Source: Denitratimonas yunnanensis (SeqCode) (GTDB taxonomy: Bacteria; Pseudomonadota; Gammaproteobacteria; Xanthomonadales; Xanthomonadaceae). From it: a DNA stretch of 64,000 nt. The first letter of the stretch is position 1. Every line of letters begins with the position of its first letter. Where the stretch lies: NCBI GenBank assembly GCA_026410415.1, contig JAPMLR010000002.1, forward strand, positions 270,526-334,525, written 5' to 3'. The notes beneath the pieces are model-generated. The model was not told the DNA's origin. It saw only the letters and a list, made by a program, of their open reading frames with translations, and ran no database searches. This document shows positions 33,928-42,708 of the stretch, in pieces. The position numbers were made by a program, and so were the translations under genes.

Positions 33928-34033
33928 CGTTGGAGGCCCGGACTCCCGATGTGGCTCCACTGCATGGCAGCGTGCGCATGTGATCGTGATGCTCCATGCT
34001 TGGGTTCAGGTGGACTCCTTCGTTCCGGACCCA

Positions 34034-34717
34034 ATGACCACGATCCTCATCGCAGACGATCATCCCCTTTTCCGTGACGCGCTCCGGCGCGCGGTATTGC
34101 AGGTGTTGCCACAGGCAAGGCTGTTGGAGGCCGACCACGTTCCCGCGCTGGTCGAGCTGGCGGCACAGCATCAACAGGCCGACTTGCTGCTGCTCGACCT
34201 CAACATGCCCGGCGCACACGGCTTCAGCGCACTGGTCCACGTACGCGCGGCGTTTCCGGCACTGCCGGTGGTGGTGGTGTCCGCACGCGAGGAGCCGGGT
34301 TTGATGCGGCGTGCGATCGGGCACGGTGCGGCGGGTTTCATTCCCAAGTCTTCCGACATCCCCACCATCGGACAGGCATTGGCTGCGGTATTGGATGGCG
34401 ACACCTGGTTGCCCCCGGGCGTGACGCCACACGGCACCATGCTGGATCCGGAAGAAGAGGATCTGGCGAGGCGCATCGCCGAGCTGACGCCACAGCAGTA
34501 CCGGGTTCTGACGATGGTGTGCAATGGCCTTCTGAACAAGCAGATCGCTTACGAGCTGGATGTTTCCGAGGCCACGATCAAAGCCCACATGACCGCGATC
34601 CTGCGCAAGATCGGCGCGCATTCGCGCACTCAGGCGGTGCTGCTGGCCGGCCGCCTGACGCTGGAAGGGCGCGGCGTCGCGCCACCACCGGACGAGGACG
34701 AAGACGCACTGGGTTGA
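34034..34717 (+). CDS. LuxR-type response regulator, CrbR/ErdR-like
   Basis: A 227-residue NarL/FixJ-type regulator from MTTILIADDHPLF. The receiver (1-120) has the acidic pair DD, phospho-Asp in LLLLDLNMPG (about 57), and Lys in GFIPKSS. The DNA-binding domain (about 150-210) has LTPQQYRVLTMVCNGLLNKQIAYELDVSEATIKAHMTAILRKI. It ends two bases from the stop of the large transporter-like kinase on the other strand. This RR/kinase pairing is that of CrbR/CrbS in Vibrio and ErdR/MxtR in Pseudomonas, which control acetate use through acs. Assignment by analogy; no acs in the window. Confidence 0.88.
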   Translation: MTTILIADDHPLFRDALRRAVLQVLPQARLLEADHVPALVELAAQHQQADLLLLDLNMPGAHGFSALVHVRAAFPALPVVVVSAREEPGLMRRAIGHGAAGFIPKSSDIPTIGQALAAVLDGDTWLPPGVTPHGTMLDPEEEDLARRIAELTPQQYRVLTMVCNGLLNKQIAYELDVSEATIKAHMTAILRKIGAHSRTQAVLLAGRLTLEGRGVAPPPDEDEDALG

Positions 34718-34719
34718 CT

Positions 34720-37700
34720 CTAGGCGCTGCCTGCACGGGTGCCGCGCGCCAGTGCCGCGATCAGTGCACGCAGCGCTGCCGGACGTACCGGTTTGTGCAG
34801 TACCGGATAGCCCGCGTTGCGTGCGCGCTGTGCCAACTCCTCGCTGCTGTTGGCGGTGAGCAGGGAGCCGGGCACGGGCTCCGGCCCGGTTTCGCGCCGC
34901 AGGATGTCCAGTACCGCCAGCCCGTCGAGTGCTTCGGCGAGGTGGAAGTCGGCCAGGATCAGGTCCGGGCGTTGCGTGCGCACCGCCGTCAGCGCCAGTT
35001 CCAACCCGGGCGCCGTCGTGACATGGATGCCCCAGCGTTGCAGCAGCGCGACCATGCCTTCGAGGATGGCCGGATCGTTGTCCACGCACAGCACGCGCAG
35101 GCCGGCGACGTCGCGTGCCGGCGTCGGTGCGGCAATGGTGCCGGTCGCTGCGGGGGTGTCCGTCAACGGCACACGCAGGCGGAACACGCTGCCGCAACCC
35201 AGGCGCGAGGTGACGCCGATGGGGTGGTTGAGCATGTGCGCAATGCGCTCGCAGATCGACAGTCCCAGCCCCAAACCTTTCTCCCCCCAGGGCGATGGCT
35301 GATCCAGGCGCTGGAATTCGTCGAACACCGATTTCACGTGCTCGGGCGGGATGCCGGGGCCGGTGTCCCAGACCTGCCATTCGGCCACGTCGCCGCGCTG
35401 GCGTACTGCCAGCAGCACGCCACCATGGCGGGTGTAACGCAACGCGTTGGCGAGAAAGTTCTGCAGGATGCGACGCAACAGACGGCGGTCGCTGTGCAGC
35501 CACAGGTCGCGTGCATGCAGGCGCAGCTCCAGCCCCCGGGCGAGGGCGAGTGGTGCGAATTGCTCCTGCAACGACTGGCACATCCGCGTCGCCGAGACTG
35601 CGGCCAGTTCCGGGCGCAACACCCCCGCATCCAGGCGCGAGGTGTCCAGCAATCCTTCGAGCAGTTCCTCGGCGTTCTTCAGGGCGCTGTCGATGCGCTC
35701 GACCAACTGGCGCGCATCCGGGTCCGGTTGCGGCGTGGCCGCCAGTGCCGAGCTGAACAGACGTGCGGCGTTGAGCGGCTGCAGCAGGTCATGGCTGGCT
35801 CCGGCCAGGAAGCGCGTCTTGCTGAGGTTTGCGGCCTCGGCTTCGAGTTTGGCGGCGCGTTGGGCTTCCACCGCTGCAGTCAGCTCCTCGGTACGCTGAC
35901 GCACCCGCAGTTCGAGTGTCTCGTTGGCCTCGATCAATGCGTGCTCGACACGCTTGTAATCAGTCACGTCCGAATAGGTGGTGACATAGCCTCCGGCTGG
36001 CATCGGGCGGCCGCGCATCTCGTACACGCTGCCGTCGGCTCGCACCCGCTCGAACACGTAGGGAGAGCCTTGCCGCATGTAGGCTACGCGCTTGTCCACA
36101 TGCGTCTCGACCTCGCCAGGTCCGCACTCGCCGCGTTCGGCGTTCCAGCGGATCAGGTCGGCCACCGGACGGCCGATGTAGACCATGCCGTCGGGGTAGT
36201 CGAACATCTCCAGATAACGTCGGTTCCATGCCACCAGTCGCATGTCCGCATCGACCACGCTGATGCCCTGGGAGATGTTTTCCAGCGTGGCCGCGAGCAA
36301 TTCGCGGTTGAAGCGCAGCTCTTGCGAGGTCTCGTCCAGAAGAGAGACCACCTCGCCCAGATCCATGCCGGTGCCGCGCAGTGCCGTGGTCAGCACGCGA
36401 CGCGCCGAAGCGCCGCCGATCGAGGCCGACAACAGGCGCTCGGAGTACTGCAGCAGGCCGCGATCGGCCGCATCCGCGGGAGCCAGTTCGCGTCCGCTGT
36501 GTTCGCGGAAATCGGCGAACGCGCGTTCGACCGCGCGAGGGCCGACGATACGTTCCAGGATGGTGTGCAGGTCCGCCACGGAAATGCGTCCGCGCCATTC
36601 GCCGGAGCCACTGCTTGGCCGCTGCATCCATGGGTCCACGAAGGTCAGTGCCCGCAGGCGCTCCTCCACGCTTGGGCGATAGCGCAGGCTGAGGAACACG
36701 AAAAAAGCCACGTTGAACAGCAGCGACCAGAACACGCCATGAGTCAGAGTGTCCCAGCCGGCCAGTCCGAACAGGGCCTGCGGTTTCAGCCAGGTCTGGC
36801 CGAACAGGCCGTGTTGCGACCAAGGAGTATCCAGCCAGCCAGCCGCAGCCAGAGTCGGCAGCAGCAGGGTGTAGCCCCATGTTGCGAAGCCTGCGATCAG
36901 CCCGCCGAATGCGCCGCGGCGGCTGGCGCCGTGCCAATAGAGTCCGCCAATGATCGCCGGTGCGAACTGTGCTACCGCAGCAAAGGACAGAAGGCCGATG
37001 GAGGCCAGATTCTGATGGCTTTCGGTGGCGCGGTAATAGACATACGCTGCCATGGCCAGCGCGATGATCGTGGCGCGGCGGATGCCGAGGACAAAGCTGG
37101 ACAGGTCGCGCGATGTGTTCGGATCGACCCAGCGCAAGCGCAATGCCAATGGCATCACCAGTTCGTTCGAGACCATCGTCGCCAGTGCCACCGTCGCCAC
37201 GATCACCATGCCGGTGGCCGCCGAGAAGCCGCCGATGTAGGCCACCAGCGCCAGCGTGTTCTGCCCATGCGAGAGCGGCAGTGCCAGCACATAGGTGTCC
37301 GGATTGACCGCACCAGTGCCGAATGCGGTCATCCCGGCCAAGGCGATCGGCACCACCAGCGCGCAGACGATCGCCAGGTACAACGGGAACAGCCAGCGCG
37401 CACTGTTGACGTCCTGAGGGTTCTCGCATTCCACCACACCCACCTGGAACTGGCGTGGCAGACAGAAGATTGCCAGGAATGCGAGCAACATTTGCGAGAA
37501 AAACCCTGCCGGCAGCATCGACGCGCCCAGCGAGGAGGCCCCCAGCCGAACCAGGAAGCCATCGGAGACCTGCGCCCAGGCGAACAATCCCACCGCGATG
37601 AAGGCCAGAAGCTTGACCAGGGATTCGAGGGCCACCGCCAGCATCAAGCCGTGGTGATGCTCGGTCGCATCGATCTGACGCGTGCCGAACAGGATCGAGA

Positions 37701-38214
37701 ACGTCGCCATCAGCACCGCCAGATAGAACGCCGGTTCGCGCAGCGGTGCGGGCGGGCCGCTGTGGACCGTGCCGCTCATCACCTCGATGCTCATCGCGCC
37801 GGCCTTGAGCTGGAGCGCGATATAGGGAACCGCGGCGATCAGGGCGATGATCGTCGCCAGCGCCGCCAGTCCCTGTGACTTGCCATAGCGCGAGCCGATG
37901 AAATCGGCGATGGAGGTGATGTGGTGTTCGTGCGCCACCTGCACCAGACGCTTCAGCAGGCCGATGCCGAACACGAACAACAGCATCGGCCCAAGATAGA
38001 TCGGCAGGAAACCCCAGCCCGAAGACACCGCTGTGCCGACAGCGCCATAGAACGTCCATGACGAGCAATACACCGCCAGCGCCAGACTGTAGACAATGGG
38101 GCGCAGTGCGGGGCGCTCCGGATACAGAGGTCGGCGGTCGCCGAAATACGCCACCGCGAACAGCAGCGCCACGTACACCAGCGATACGCACAGCAGCACC
38201 CAGCCTGCGACCAT
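34720..38214 (-). CDS. Transporter-linked hybrid histidine kinase, CrbS/MxtR-like
   Basis: An 1164-residue kinase with an N-terminal sodium/solute-symporter-like domain of about 13 helices (1-500). A linker is followed by a PAS domain (about 645-760, ENISQGISVVDADMRLVAWNRRYLEMFD), coiled coil, HisKA with His in GASHDLLQPLN (about 808), HATPase with KGLGLGLSICERI (about 986) and a C-terminal receiver (VLCVDNDPA, phospho-Asp in LILADFH, about 1040-1160). The fused transporter may sense substrate flux. It is convergent with its probable response regulator, with only two bases between the stops. A putP-like symporter lies 2 kb away but is not part of the unit. Confidence 0.9.
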   Translation of the reverse strand: MVAGWVLLCVSLVYVALLFAVAYFGDRRPLYPERPALRPIVYSLALAVYCSSWTFYGAVGTAVSSGWGFLPIYLGPMLLFVFGIGLLKRLVQVAHEHHITSIADFIGSRYGKSQGLAALATIIALIAAVPYIALQLKAGAMSIEVMSGTVHSGPPAPLREPAFYLAVLMATFSILFGTRQIDATEHHHGLMLAVALESLVKLLAFIAVGLFAWAQVSDGFLVRLGASSLGASMLPAGFFSQMLLAFLAIFCLPRQFQVGVVECENPQDVNSARWLFPLYLAIVCALVVPIALAGMTAFGTGAVNPDTYVLALPLSHGQNTLALVAYIGGFSAATGMVIVATVALATMVSNELVMPLALRLRWVDPNTSRDLSSFVLGIRRATIIALAMAAYVYYRATESHQNLASIGLLSFAAVAQFAPAIIGGLYWHGASRRGAFGGLIAGFATWGYTLLLPTLAAAGWLDTPWSQHGLFGQTWLKPQALFGLAGWDTLTHGVFWSLLFNVAFFVFLSLRYRPSVEERLRALTFVDPWMQRPSSGSGEWRGRISVADLHTILERIVGPRAVERAFADFREHSGRELAPADAADRGLLQYSERLLSASIGGASARRVLTTALRGTGMDLGEVVSLLDETSQELRFNRELLAATLENISQGISVVDADMRLVAWNRRYLEMFDYPDGMVYIGRPVADLIRWNAERGECGPGEVETHVDKRVAYMRQGSPYVFERVRADGSVYEMRGRPMPAGGYVTTYSDVTDYKRVEHALIEANETLELRVRQRTEELTAAVEAQRAAKLEAEAANLSKTRFLAGASHDLLQPLNAARLFSSALAATPQPDPDARQLVERIDSALKNAEELLEGLLDTSRLDAGVLRPELAAVSATRMCQSLQEQFAPLALARGLELRLHARDLWLHSDRRLLRRILQNFLANALRYTRHGGVLLAVRQRGDVAEWQVWDTGPGIPPEHVKSVFDEFQRLDQPSPWGEKGLGLGLSICERIAHMLNHPIGVTSRLGCGSVFRLRVPLTDTPAATGTIAAPTPARDVAGLRVLCVDNDPAILEGMVALLQRWGIHVTTAPGLELALTAVRTQRPDLILADFHLAEALDGLAVLDILRRETGPEPVPGSLLTANSSEELAQRARNAGYPVLHKPVRPAALRALIAALARGTRAGSA

Positions 38215-38285
38215 TCAGCCTCTCCCTCGCCGTTCCCCTCCCGCTCTGTGTCGGGTCCGGGACGATGTTAGCGCCGTCGCCGGTT

Positions 38286-38933
38286 TCAGATTCGGTAGGC
38301 GACCGTTTTCATCACCCTGGACATGAGGCGCATTGCCGACGGAATCGGCTCAGGCAGCACCCGCGCGCCGGCCGCTTGTGCGTTGTCGGCATGGCGAACC
38401 TCGTCGTCCTTCATGAGTGCGAGGATCGCGCGGCTGCGAGCGTCCTGCGGCGGCAAGGTTTCCAGGTGCTCGTCCAGGTGCGCTTCGACCTGGCGCTCGG
38501 TTTCCACCACGAAGCCCAGATTCCAGCCATCACCGCGCCAGCCGGCCACCGCACCGAGGGTATAGCTGGCGGCATACCAGAACGGGTTGAACAGGCTGGG
38601 GCGCGCGCCGAGTTCGATCAAGCGTTCATGACACCAGGCCAGATGATCGGCCTCTTCCTGTGCCGCATGTTCGAGATGCGTGCGCGTGGCCGGATCGCGC
38701 GCCACTGCGGCCTGGCCCACGTAAAGGGCTTGCGCGCATACCTCGCCGGTATGGTTGATCCGCATCAGTCCGGCGGCATGGCGGCGCTGCGACACGTCCA
38801 TCTCCGCTTCTTCCAGCTCGCTCGCCGGATTGGGGCGCTGCGCTGCTGCGATGCCTGCCACCGACGACGCCAAGGCATGGTCCAGTCGCATCAGTACGCG
38901 ATCCAGCGGAGAGTAGTGTCGGGTCAAGGACAT
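38286..38933 (-). CDS. coq7: Demethoxyubiquinone hydroxylase Coq7
   Basis: Diiron monooxygenase for the last hydroxylation in ubiquinone synthesis. It has 215 residues from [11 protein letters not shown], with GAGGAAC about eight bases upstream; the 130 codons before it are a shadow. The metal ligands appear as Glu in [13 protein letters not shown]-x-x-H in EEADHLAW, Glu in VEAHLDEHL and E-x-x-H in DDEVRHAD, the order expected for the ferritin-like COQ7 fold. It is divergent from rplM; the tandem promoters of rplM lie in the shared spacer. Confidence 0.95.
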   Translation of the reverse strand: MSLTRHYSPLDRVLMRLDHALASSVAGIAAAQRPNPASELEEAEMDVSQRRHAAGLMRINHTGEVCAQALYVGQAAVARDPATRTHLEHAAQEEADHLAWCHERLIELGARPSLFNPFWYAASYTLGAVAGWRGDGWNLGFVVETERQVEAHLDEHLETLPPQDARSRAILALMKDDEVRHADNAQAAGARVLPEPIPSAMRLMSRVMKTVAYRI

Positions 38934-39000
38934 GGAGCCGTTCCTCAGGGGTGCAGTCGCGGCGATTCTAGTGCGTGGGAGGGCCTGACGGCAGGGCGGC

Positions 39001-39029
39001 TTGGCGATGCGCCGGCGATGCGCTATCAT
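39001..39029 (+). promoter_or_regulatory. Upstream rplM promoter (P1)
   Basis: TTGGCG (39001-39006), 17 bases, then TATCAT (39024-39029). It is a good sigma-70-type element 173 bases before the rplM start and is paired with a second promoter of the same pattern. Confidence 0.55.
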
Positions 39030-39116
39030 GGCCGACCCGTTCGGATGGTTGCATTGCCCGACGCGGATCGCAGGGCCGCGCCCTGCCATTCCCCAATAGC
39101 GTTTACGCCGTGATGG

Positions 39117-39145
39117 TTGCGCAGGTCGAAACGACCCGCTATCAT
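39117..39145 (+). promoter_or_regulatory. Downstream rplM promoter (P2)
   Basis: TTGCGC (39117-39122), exactly 17 bases, then TATCAT (39140-39145), 57 bases before rplM. Same -10 hexamer and spacer as P1. Tandem promoters fit the high, growth-dependent expression of ribosomal protein genes. Confidence 0.65.
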
Positions 39146-39201
39146 TCCGCGTCTTTCGTCTTGCTTTTCGCAAGCCAACAGATTTTTTCCGAGAAGCCGT
39201 C

Positions 39202-39630
39202 ATGAAGACCTTCAGCGCCAAGCCCGAAACCGTCAAGCGCGACTGGTACGTGGTCGACGCCAGCGGTAAGACGCTGGGCCGCCTGTGCTCCGAGCTCGCC
39301 ACCCGCCTGCGCGGCAAGCACAAGCCCGTCTACACCCCGCACGTGGACACCGGTGATTATCTCGTCGTGATCAACGCCGAGAAGATCCACACCACCGGCA
39401 CCAAGGTTCAGGACAAGAAGTACCACCGTTTCACCGGTTACATCGGCAACCTCAAGACCGAAACCCTTGGTCAGGCGCTGGATCGTCATCCCGAGCGCGT
39501 CATCGAGATCGGCGTGAAGGGCATGCTGCCGAAGAACCCGCTGGGCCGTGCGATGTTCCGCAAGCTCAAGGTCTATGCCGGCCCGAACCATCCGCACACC
39601 GCCCAGCAGCCGCAAGTGCTGGACATCTGA
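39202..39630 (+). CDS. rplM: 50S ribosomal protein L13
   Basis: A 142-residue protein, the standard length. [20 protein letters not shown], the run [20 protein letters not shown] and the signature [21 protein letters not shown] are characteristic. It binds 23S rRNA early in large-subunit assembly. The start follows a short GAG element in GAGAAGCCGTC. It is the first gene of the conserved rplM-rpsI pair and has two promoters. Confidence 0.99.
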   Translation: MKTFSAKPETVKRDWYVVDASGKTLGRLCSELATRLRGKHKPVYTPHVDTGDYLVVINAEKIHTTGTKVQDKKYHRFTGYIGNLKTETLGQALDRHPERVIEIGVKGMLPKNPLGRAMFRKLKVYAGPNHPHTAQQPQVLDI

Positions 39631-39640
39631 GTAAATGACC

Positions 39641-40033
39641 ATGGCACTCCAGCAGAACTACGGCACCGGCCGTCGCAAGTCCTCTTCCGCCCGCGTGTTC
39701 CTGCGTCCGGGTTCGGGCACGATCACGATCAACCAGCGTCCGCTTGACCAGTTCTTCGGTCGCGAAACCGCTTGCATGATCGTGCGCCAGCCGCTTGAAC
39801 TGACCCAGCTGGCCGACAAGTTCGACGTGATTGCCACGGTCGAAGGCGGCGGCACCACCGGTCAGGCCGGCGCGATCCGTCTGGGTCTGGCCCGTGCACT
39901 GGTCGAATACGATGAAAACCTGAAGGGCGACCTGCGTCGCGCCGGCTTCATGACGCGCGATGCGCGCGAAGTGGAGCGCAAGAAGGTCGGTCTGCACAAG
40001 GCTCGCCGCGCAACGCAGTTCTCCAAGCGCTAA
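39641..40033 (+). CDS. rpsI: 30S ribosomal protein S9
   Basis: A 130-residue protein from [19 protein letters not shown], the standard length; an in-frame ATG two codons earlier is possible. It shows the S9 core ([17 protein letters not shown]) and the C-terminal basic tail ending RATQFSKR, with the SKR that contacts P-site tRNA. Ten bases separate it from rplM, so they are co-transcribed and probably translationally coupled. Confidence 0.98.
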   Translation: MALQQNYGTGRRKSSSARVFLRPGSGTITINQRPLDQFFGRETACMIVRQPLELTQLADKFDVIATVEGGGTTGQAGAIRLGLARALVEYDENLKGDLRRAGFMTRDAREVERKKVGLHKARRATQFSKR

Positions 40034-40051
40034 CAGAACAAAAAGCTGCAT

Positions 40052-40126
40052 AGCCCCGTCGCCAAGCGGTAAGGCACCTGACTCTGACTCAGGCATTCGG
40101 TGGTTCGAATCCATCCGGGGCTGCCA
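40052..40126 (+). tRNA. tRNA-Gln (anticodon CUG)
   Basis: A 75-nt cloverleaf with encoded CCA. The acceptor AGCCCCG pairs with CGGGGCT; the D-arm contains GCCAAGCGGTAAGGC; the anticodon stem CCTGA/TCAGG encloses loop CTCTGAC with anticodon CTG; the T-loop is GGTTCGAATCC. The discriminator is G73. It decodes CAG. It lies 18 nt after rpsI and may be read through from that operon or have its own weak promoter. Confidence 0.95.
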
Positions 40127-40163
40127 AAATCCCTTCTGGTACATCCAGAAAGCAAACAAGAAG

Positions 40164-40185
40164 CCTCGGGAAACCGGGGTTTTTT
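40164..40185 (+). terminator. Rho-independent terminator after tRNA-Gln
   Basis: CCTCGG-GAAA-CCGGGG is a six-pair stem (one G-U) with a stable GNRA tetraloop, followed by six T at 40180-40185. The clearest intrinsic terminator in the window. Confidence 0.88.
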
Positions 40186-40445
40186 GTTGCCCGGAATTCC
40201 AGCGGGAGTCCGTGCAGCCGGCGCTCCGTGTCGATCCCATGCAGTGGCTCAGGGCATGGTCATCGCATGACAAATGCGTCTGGCAAGGCGAAGCTGCGCT
40301 TGGGCCGGTGCCCGGGCCCAGCTCGGATCGAGGATGATTCGGCGGATCATCTTGTCCATCACTGTTGATCGGGACCGCAACGCCATGGCAATGCAGGGGC
40401 ATCGTCGGTCACACTTCGATACCTCGAAGTGCGCAACGACGACCG

Positions 40446-41933
40446 ATGACCGCCACCACGCCCCTGCTGCTCACCTTTGCCGCTTACCTGCTGCTGATGA
40501 TTGGTCTGGGTTTTGCCGCCTGGCGCCGGACGCAAACCTTCGACGACTACATCCTCGGGGGGAGATCCCTTGGCAGTTTCGTCACCGCGCTCGCCGCGGG
40601 CGCTTCGGACATGAGCGGGTGGCTGATGATGGGACTTCCGGGCGCGCTTTACCTGACCGGCGCTTCGGAGGCATGGATTGCGATTGGACTGATCATCGGC
40701 GCCTGGGCCAACTGGCGTTTTGTTGCCGGGCCGTTACGGGTGTACACCGAACGCACCAACAATGCGTTGACCTTGCCGGACTACTTCACCCACCGTTTCG
40801 AGGATGGCAGTCGCCTGCTGCGGATCCTGGCTGCATTGGTGATCCTCGTCTTCTTCGCGGTCTACTGCGCATCCGGTGTGGTTGCCGGCGCGCGACTGTT
40901 CGAAAGCATGTTCGCGATCCCCTATGCCCAGGCGATGGTCTGGGGTGCTGCGGTGACGATCGCGTACACCTTCATCGGTGGATTTCTTGCCGTGAGCTGG
41001 ACCGATACCATCCAGGCCACGTTGATGATCTTCGCCTTGCTGCTGGTTCCGTTGTTAATGCTGATCGGCATCGGCGGGCCGGGCGAGGCGATCACGCTCA
41101 TCGAACAGGTGGATCCGACGCGCCTGCAATGGGTGGGTGCCGGCGGCGTGGTGGCAATCGTGTCGGCGATGGCGTGGGGGCTGGGCTATTGTGGACAACC
41201 CCATCTGTTGGCGCGTTTCATGGCGGCGGAAGGATTGCACGCCATTCCGCGGGCACGCCGCATCGGCATGACCTGGATGGTGCTTTGCCTCATTGGTGCG
41301 ATGGCGACAGGATTCTTTGGGTTCGCATGGTTCACGGCACATCCCGAGGTGGCGGTGCCAGTGAACGCCAATCCCGAGCGGGTGTTCATCGTGCTGGCCA
41401 GCTTGCTGTTCAACCCGTGGATTGCCGGCGTGCTGTTGTCGGCCATCTTGGCCGCCATCATGAGCACGCTGGCGGCGCAGCTGCTGGTGTGTTCGAGCGC
41501 GTTGACGGAGGATCTGTACCGTGGATTTCTGCGGCCTCGCGCGGGGCATCGCGAACTGGTGTGGTTCGGCCGGGCGATGGTGCTGGCGGTGGCGCTGTTG
41601 GCGATCTGGATTGCCCGTGATCCGGACAGCCGTGTATTGGGATTGGTGTCGTACGCCTGGGCGGGCTTTGGCTCCGCGTTCGGGCCGGTGGTGGTGCTGT
41701 CGCTGTTCTGGAAACGAATGACACGCAACGGTGCGCTTGCCGGGATGCTGACCGGCGCGCTGGTCGTGATTCTATGGAAACAGACGGGTAGTTCACTGTA
41801 CGAAATGGTCCCGGGCTTCATGGCTGCCACGATCGCGATCATCGTGGTCAGTTTGATCGGCAAGGCCCCATCGCAGGCCATGCAGGTGCGCCACGAGCAG
41901 GTGCGGCTGACACTGAAGGAAAACGGCTACTGA
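40446..41933 (+). CDS. putP: Sodium/proline symporter (SSS family)
   Basis: A 495-residue inner-membrane symporter with about 13 helices, starting MTATTPLLLTFAAYLLLMIGLGF. Family motifs include YILGGRSLGSFVTALAAGASDMSGWLMMGLPGALY, where ASDMSGW is the sodium/proline signature, and SAILAAIMSTLAAQLLVCSSALTED later in the protein (Na2 site region). PutP imports proline with Na+. No putA is nearby. The wording of the N-terminal motif makes PutP more likely than pantothenate or acetate carriers. Confidence 0.9.
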   Translation: MTATTPLLLTFAAYLLLMIGLGFAAWRRTQTFDDYILGGRSLGSFVTALAAGASDMSGWLMMGLPGALYLTGASEAWIAIGLIIGAWANWRFVAGPLRVYTERTNNALTLPDYFTHRFEDGSRLLRILAALVILVFFAVYCASGVVAGARLFESMFAIPYAQAMVWGAAVTIAYTFIGGFLAVSWTDTIQATLMIFALLLVPLLMLIGIGGPGEAITLIEQVDPTRLQWVGAGGVVAIVSAMAWGLGYCGQPHLLARFMAAEGLHAIPRARRIGMTWMVLCLIGAMATGFFGFAWFTAHPEVAVPVNANPERVFIVLASLLFNPWIAGVLLSAILAAIMSTLAAQLLVCSSALTEDLYRGFLRPRAGHRELVWFGRAMVLAVALLAIWIARDPDSRVLGLVSYAWAGFGSAFGPVVVLSLFWKRMTRNGALAGMLTGALVVILWKQTGSSLYEMVPGFMAATIAIIVVSLIGKAPSQAMQVRHEQVRLTLKENGY

Positions 41934-42039
41934 TGCTGAAGTCGACCGGGATATTCGCCCCGACGCTGCGAGATGTCGCGCGCGGCACGCGGGGGTTGCT
42001 GCTGTACCTCGGGAGTGTGCCCGGTTCCGCCAGTGCGCC

Positions 42040-42579
42040 ATGCTGATCGCTTTCAACAAGCCCTATGGCGTGCTGTGCCAATTCACCGATCGCAGCGTGC
42101 CTCCCCGTCCCACGCTGGCTGAATTCGGTTTGCCGCCGGATGTTTACGCAGCCGGTCGGCTGGATTTCGATTCCGAAGGTTTGCTGTTGCTGACAGATGA
42201 CGGGCGCTTGGCACATCGGCTTACGGATCCGCGCCACCACGAGGAAAAGACCTATCTCGTCCACGTGGAAGGAGAGCCGGATGATGCTGCGCTGTCGGCG
42301 ATTCGTCGCGGCCTGATGTTGAACGACGGCCCGACGCGGCCAGCACTCGTTCGTCGTGTCGTGCCTCCTGATTGGCTGTGGCCTCGTGACCCACCCATTC
42401 GGGTGCGCAAAACCGTGCCCGACAGCTTCATCGAATTGACCATCAGCGAGGGTCGCAATCGGCAGGTTCGGCGCATGACCGCTGCCATCGGACATCCGAC
42501 CCTGAGACTGGTGCGTCTTTCCATCGGCCTCCATCGGCTTGAAGGACTGCGTCCGGGCGGATGGCGCGCATTGCCTTGA
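42040..42579 (+). CDS. rluE: 23S rRNA pseudouridine synthase, RluE-like
   Basis: RsuA/RluB/RluE family enzyme; RluE modifies U2457 of 23S rRNA. At 179 residues it lacks the N-terminal S4 domain found in RsuA, as RluE does. The catalytic Asp is in AAGRLDFDSEGLLLLTDDG (about residue 42), and SEGRNRQVRRMTAAIGHPTLRLVR is the conserved C-terminal motif. It starts 106 bases after putP; a 37-codon ORF bridges the gap but is not supported otherwise. Confidence 0.9.
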   Translation: MLIAFNKPYGVLCQFTDRSVPPRPTLAEFGLPPDVYAAGRLDFDSEGLLLLTDDGRLAHRLTDPRHHEEKTYLVHVEGEPDDAALSAIRRGLMLNDGPTRPALVRRVVPPDWLWPRDPPIRVRKTVPDSFIELTISEGRNRQVRRMTAAIGHPTLRLVRLSIGLHRLEGLRPGGWRALP

Positions 42580-42708
42580 GATTCGGGCTCACTGCGTCCA
42601 GGGCCACGTTTTTTTCAGGGTTTTTCAGGTTTTTTCCGGTCTGGGAAAGGACTCTTTGGTTGAGCATCAGTGACAGTCAGGCGTCTTGTTTCGCTGATGG
42701 GATTGTCC

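Noticed and set aside
40446..41933. ActP acetate permease belonging to the CrbS/CrbR-like pair
   Set aside because: The ASDMSGW motif and length fit PutP, and ribosomal genes and a tRNA separate it from the kinase pair.
41933..42045. A 37-codon ORF linking putP and rluE (TGATG overlap with putP, stop inside the rluE start)
   Set aside because: Coupling geometry is attractive, but there is no separate ribosome site, no recognisable peptide and the gap is short; chance is enough to explain it.
42608..42640. T-runs (TTTTTTT, TTTTT, TTTTTT) after rluE as an intrinsic terminator
   Set aside because: No GC-rich stem precedes any of the T-runs closely enough, so a terminator cannot be called.
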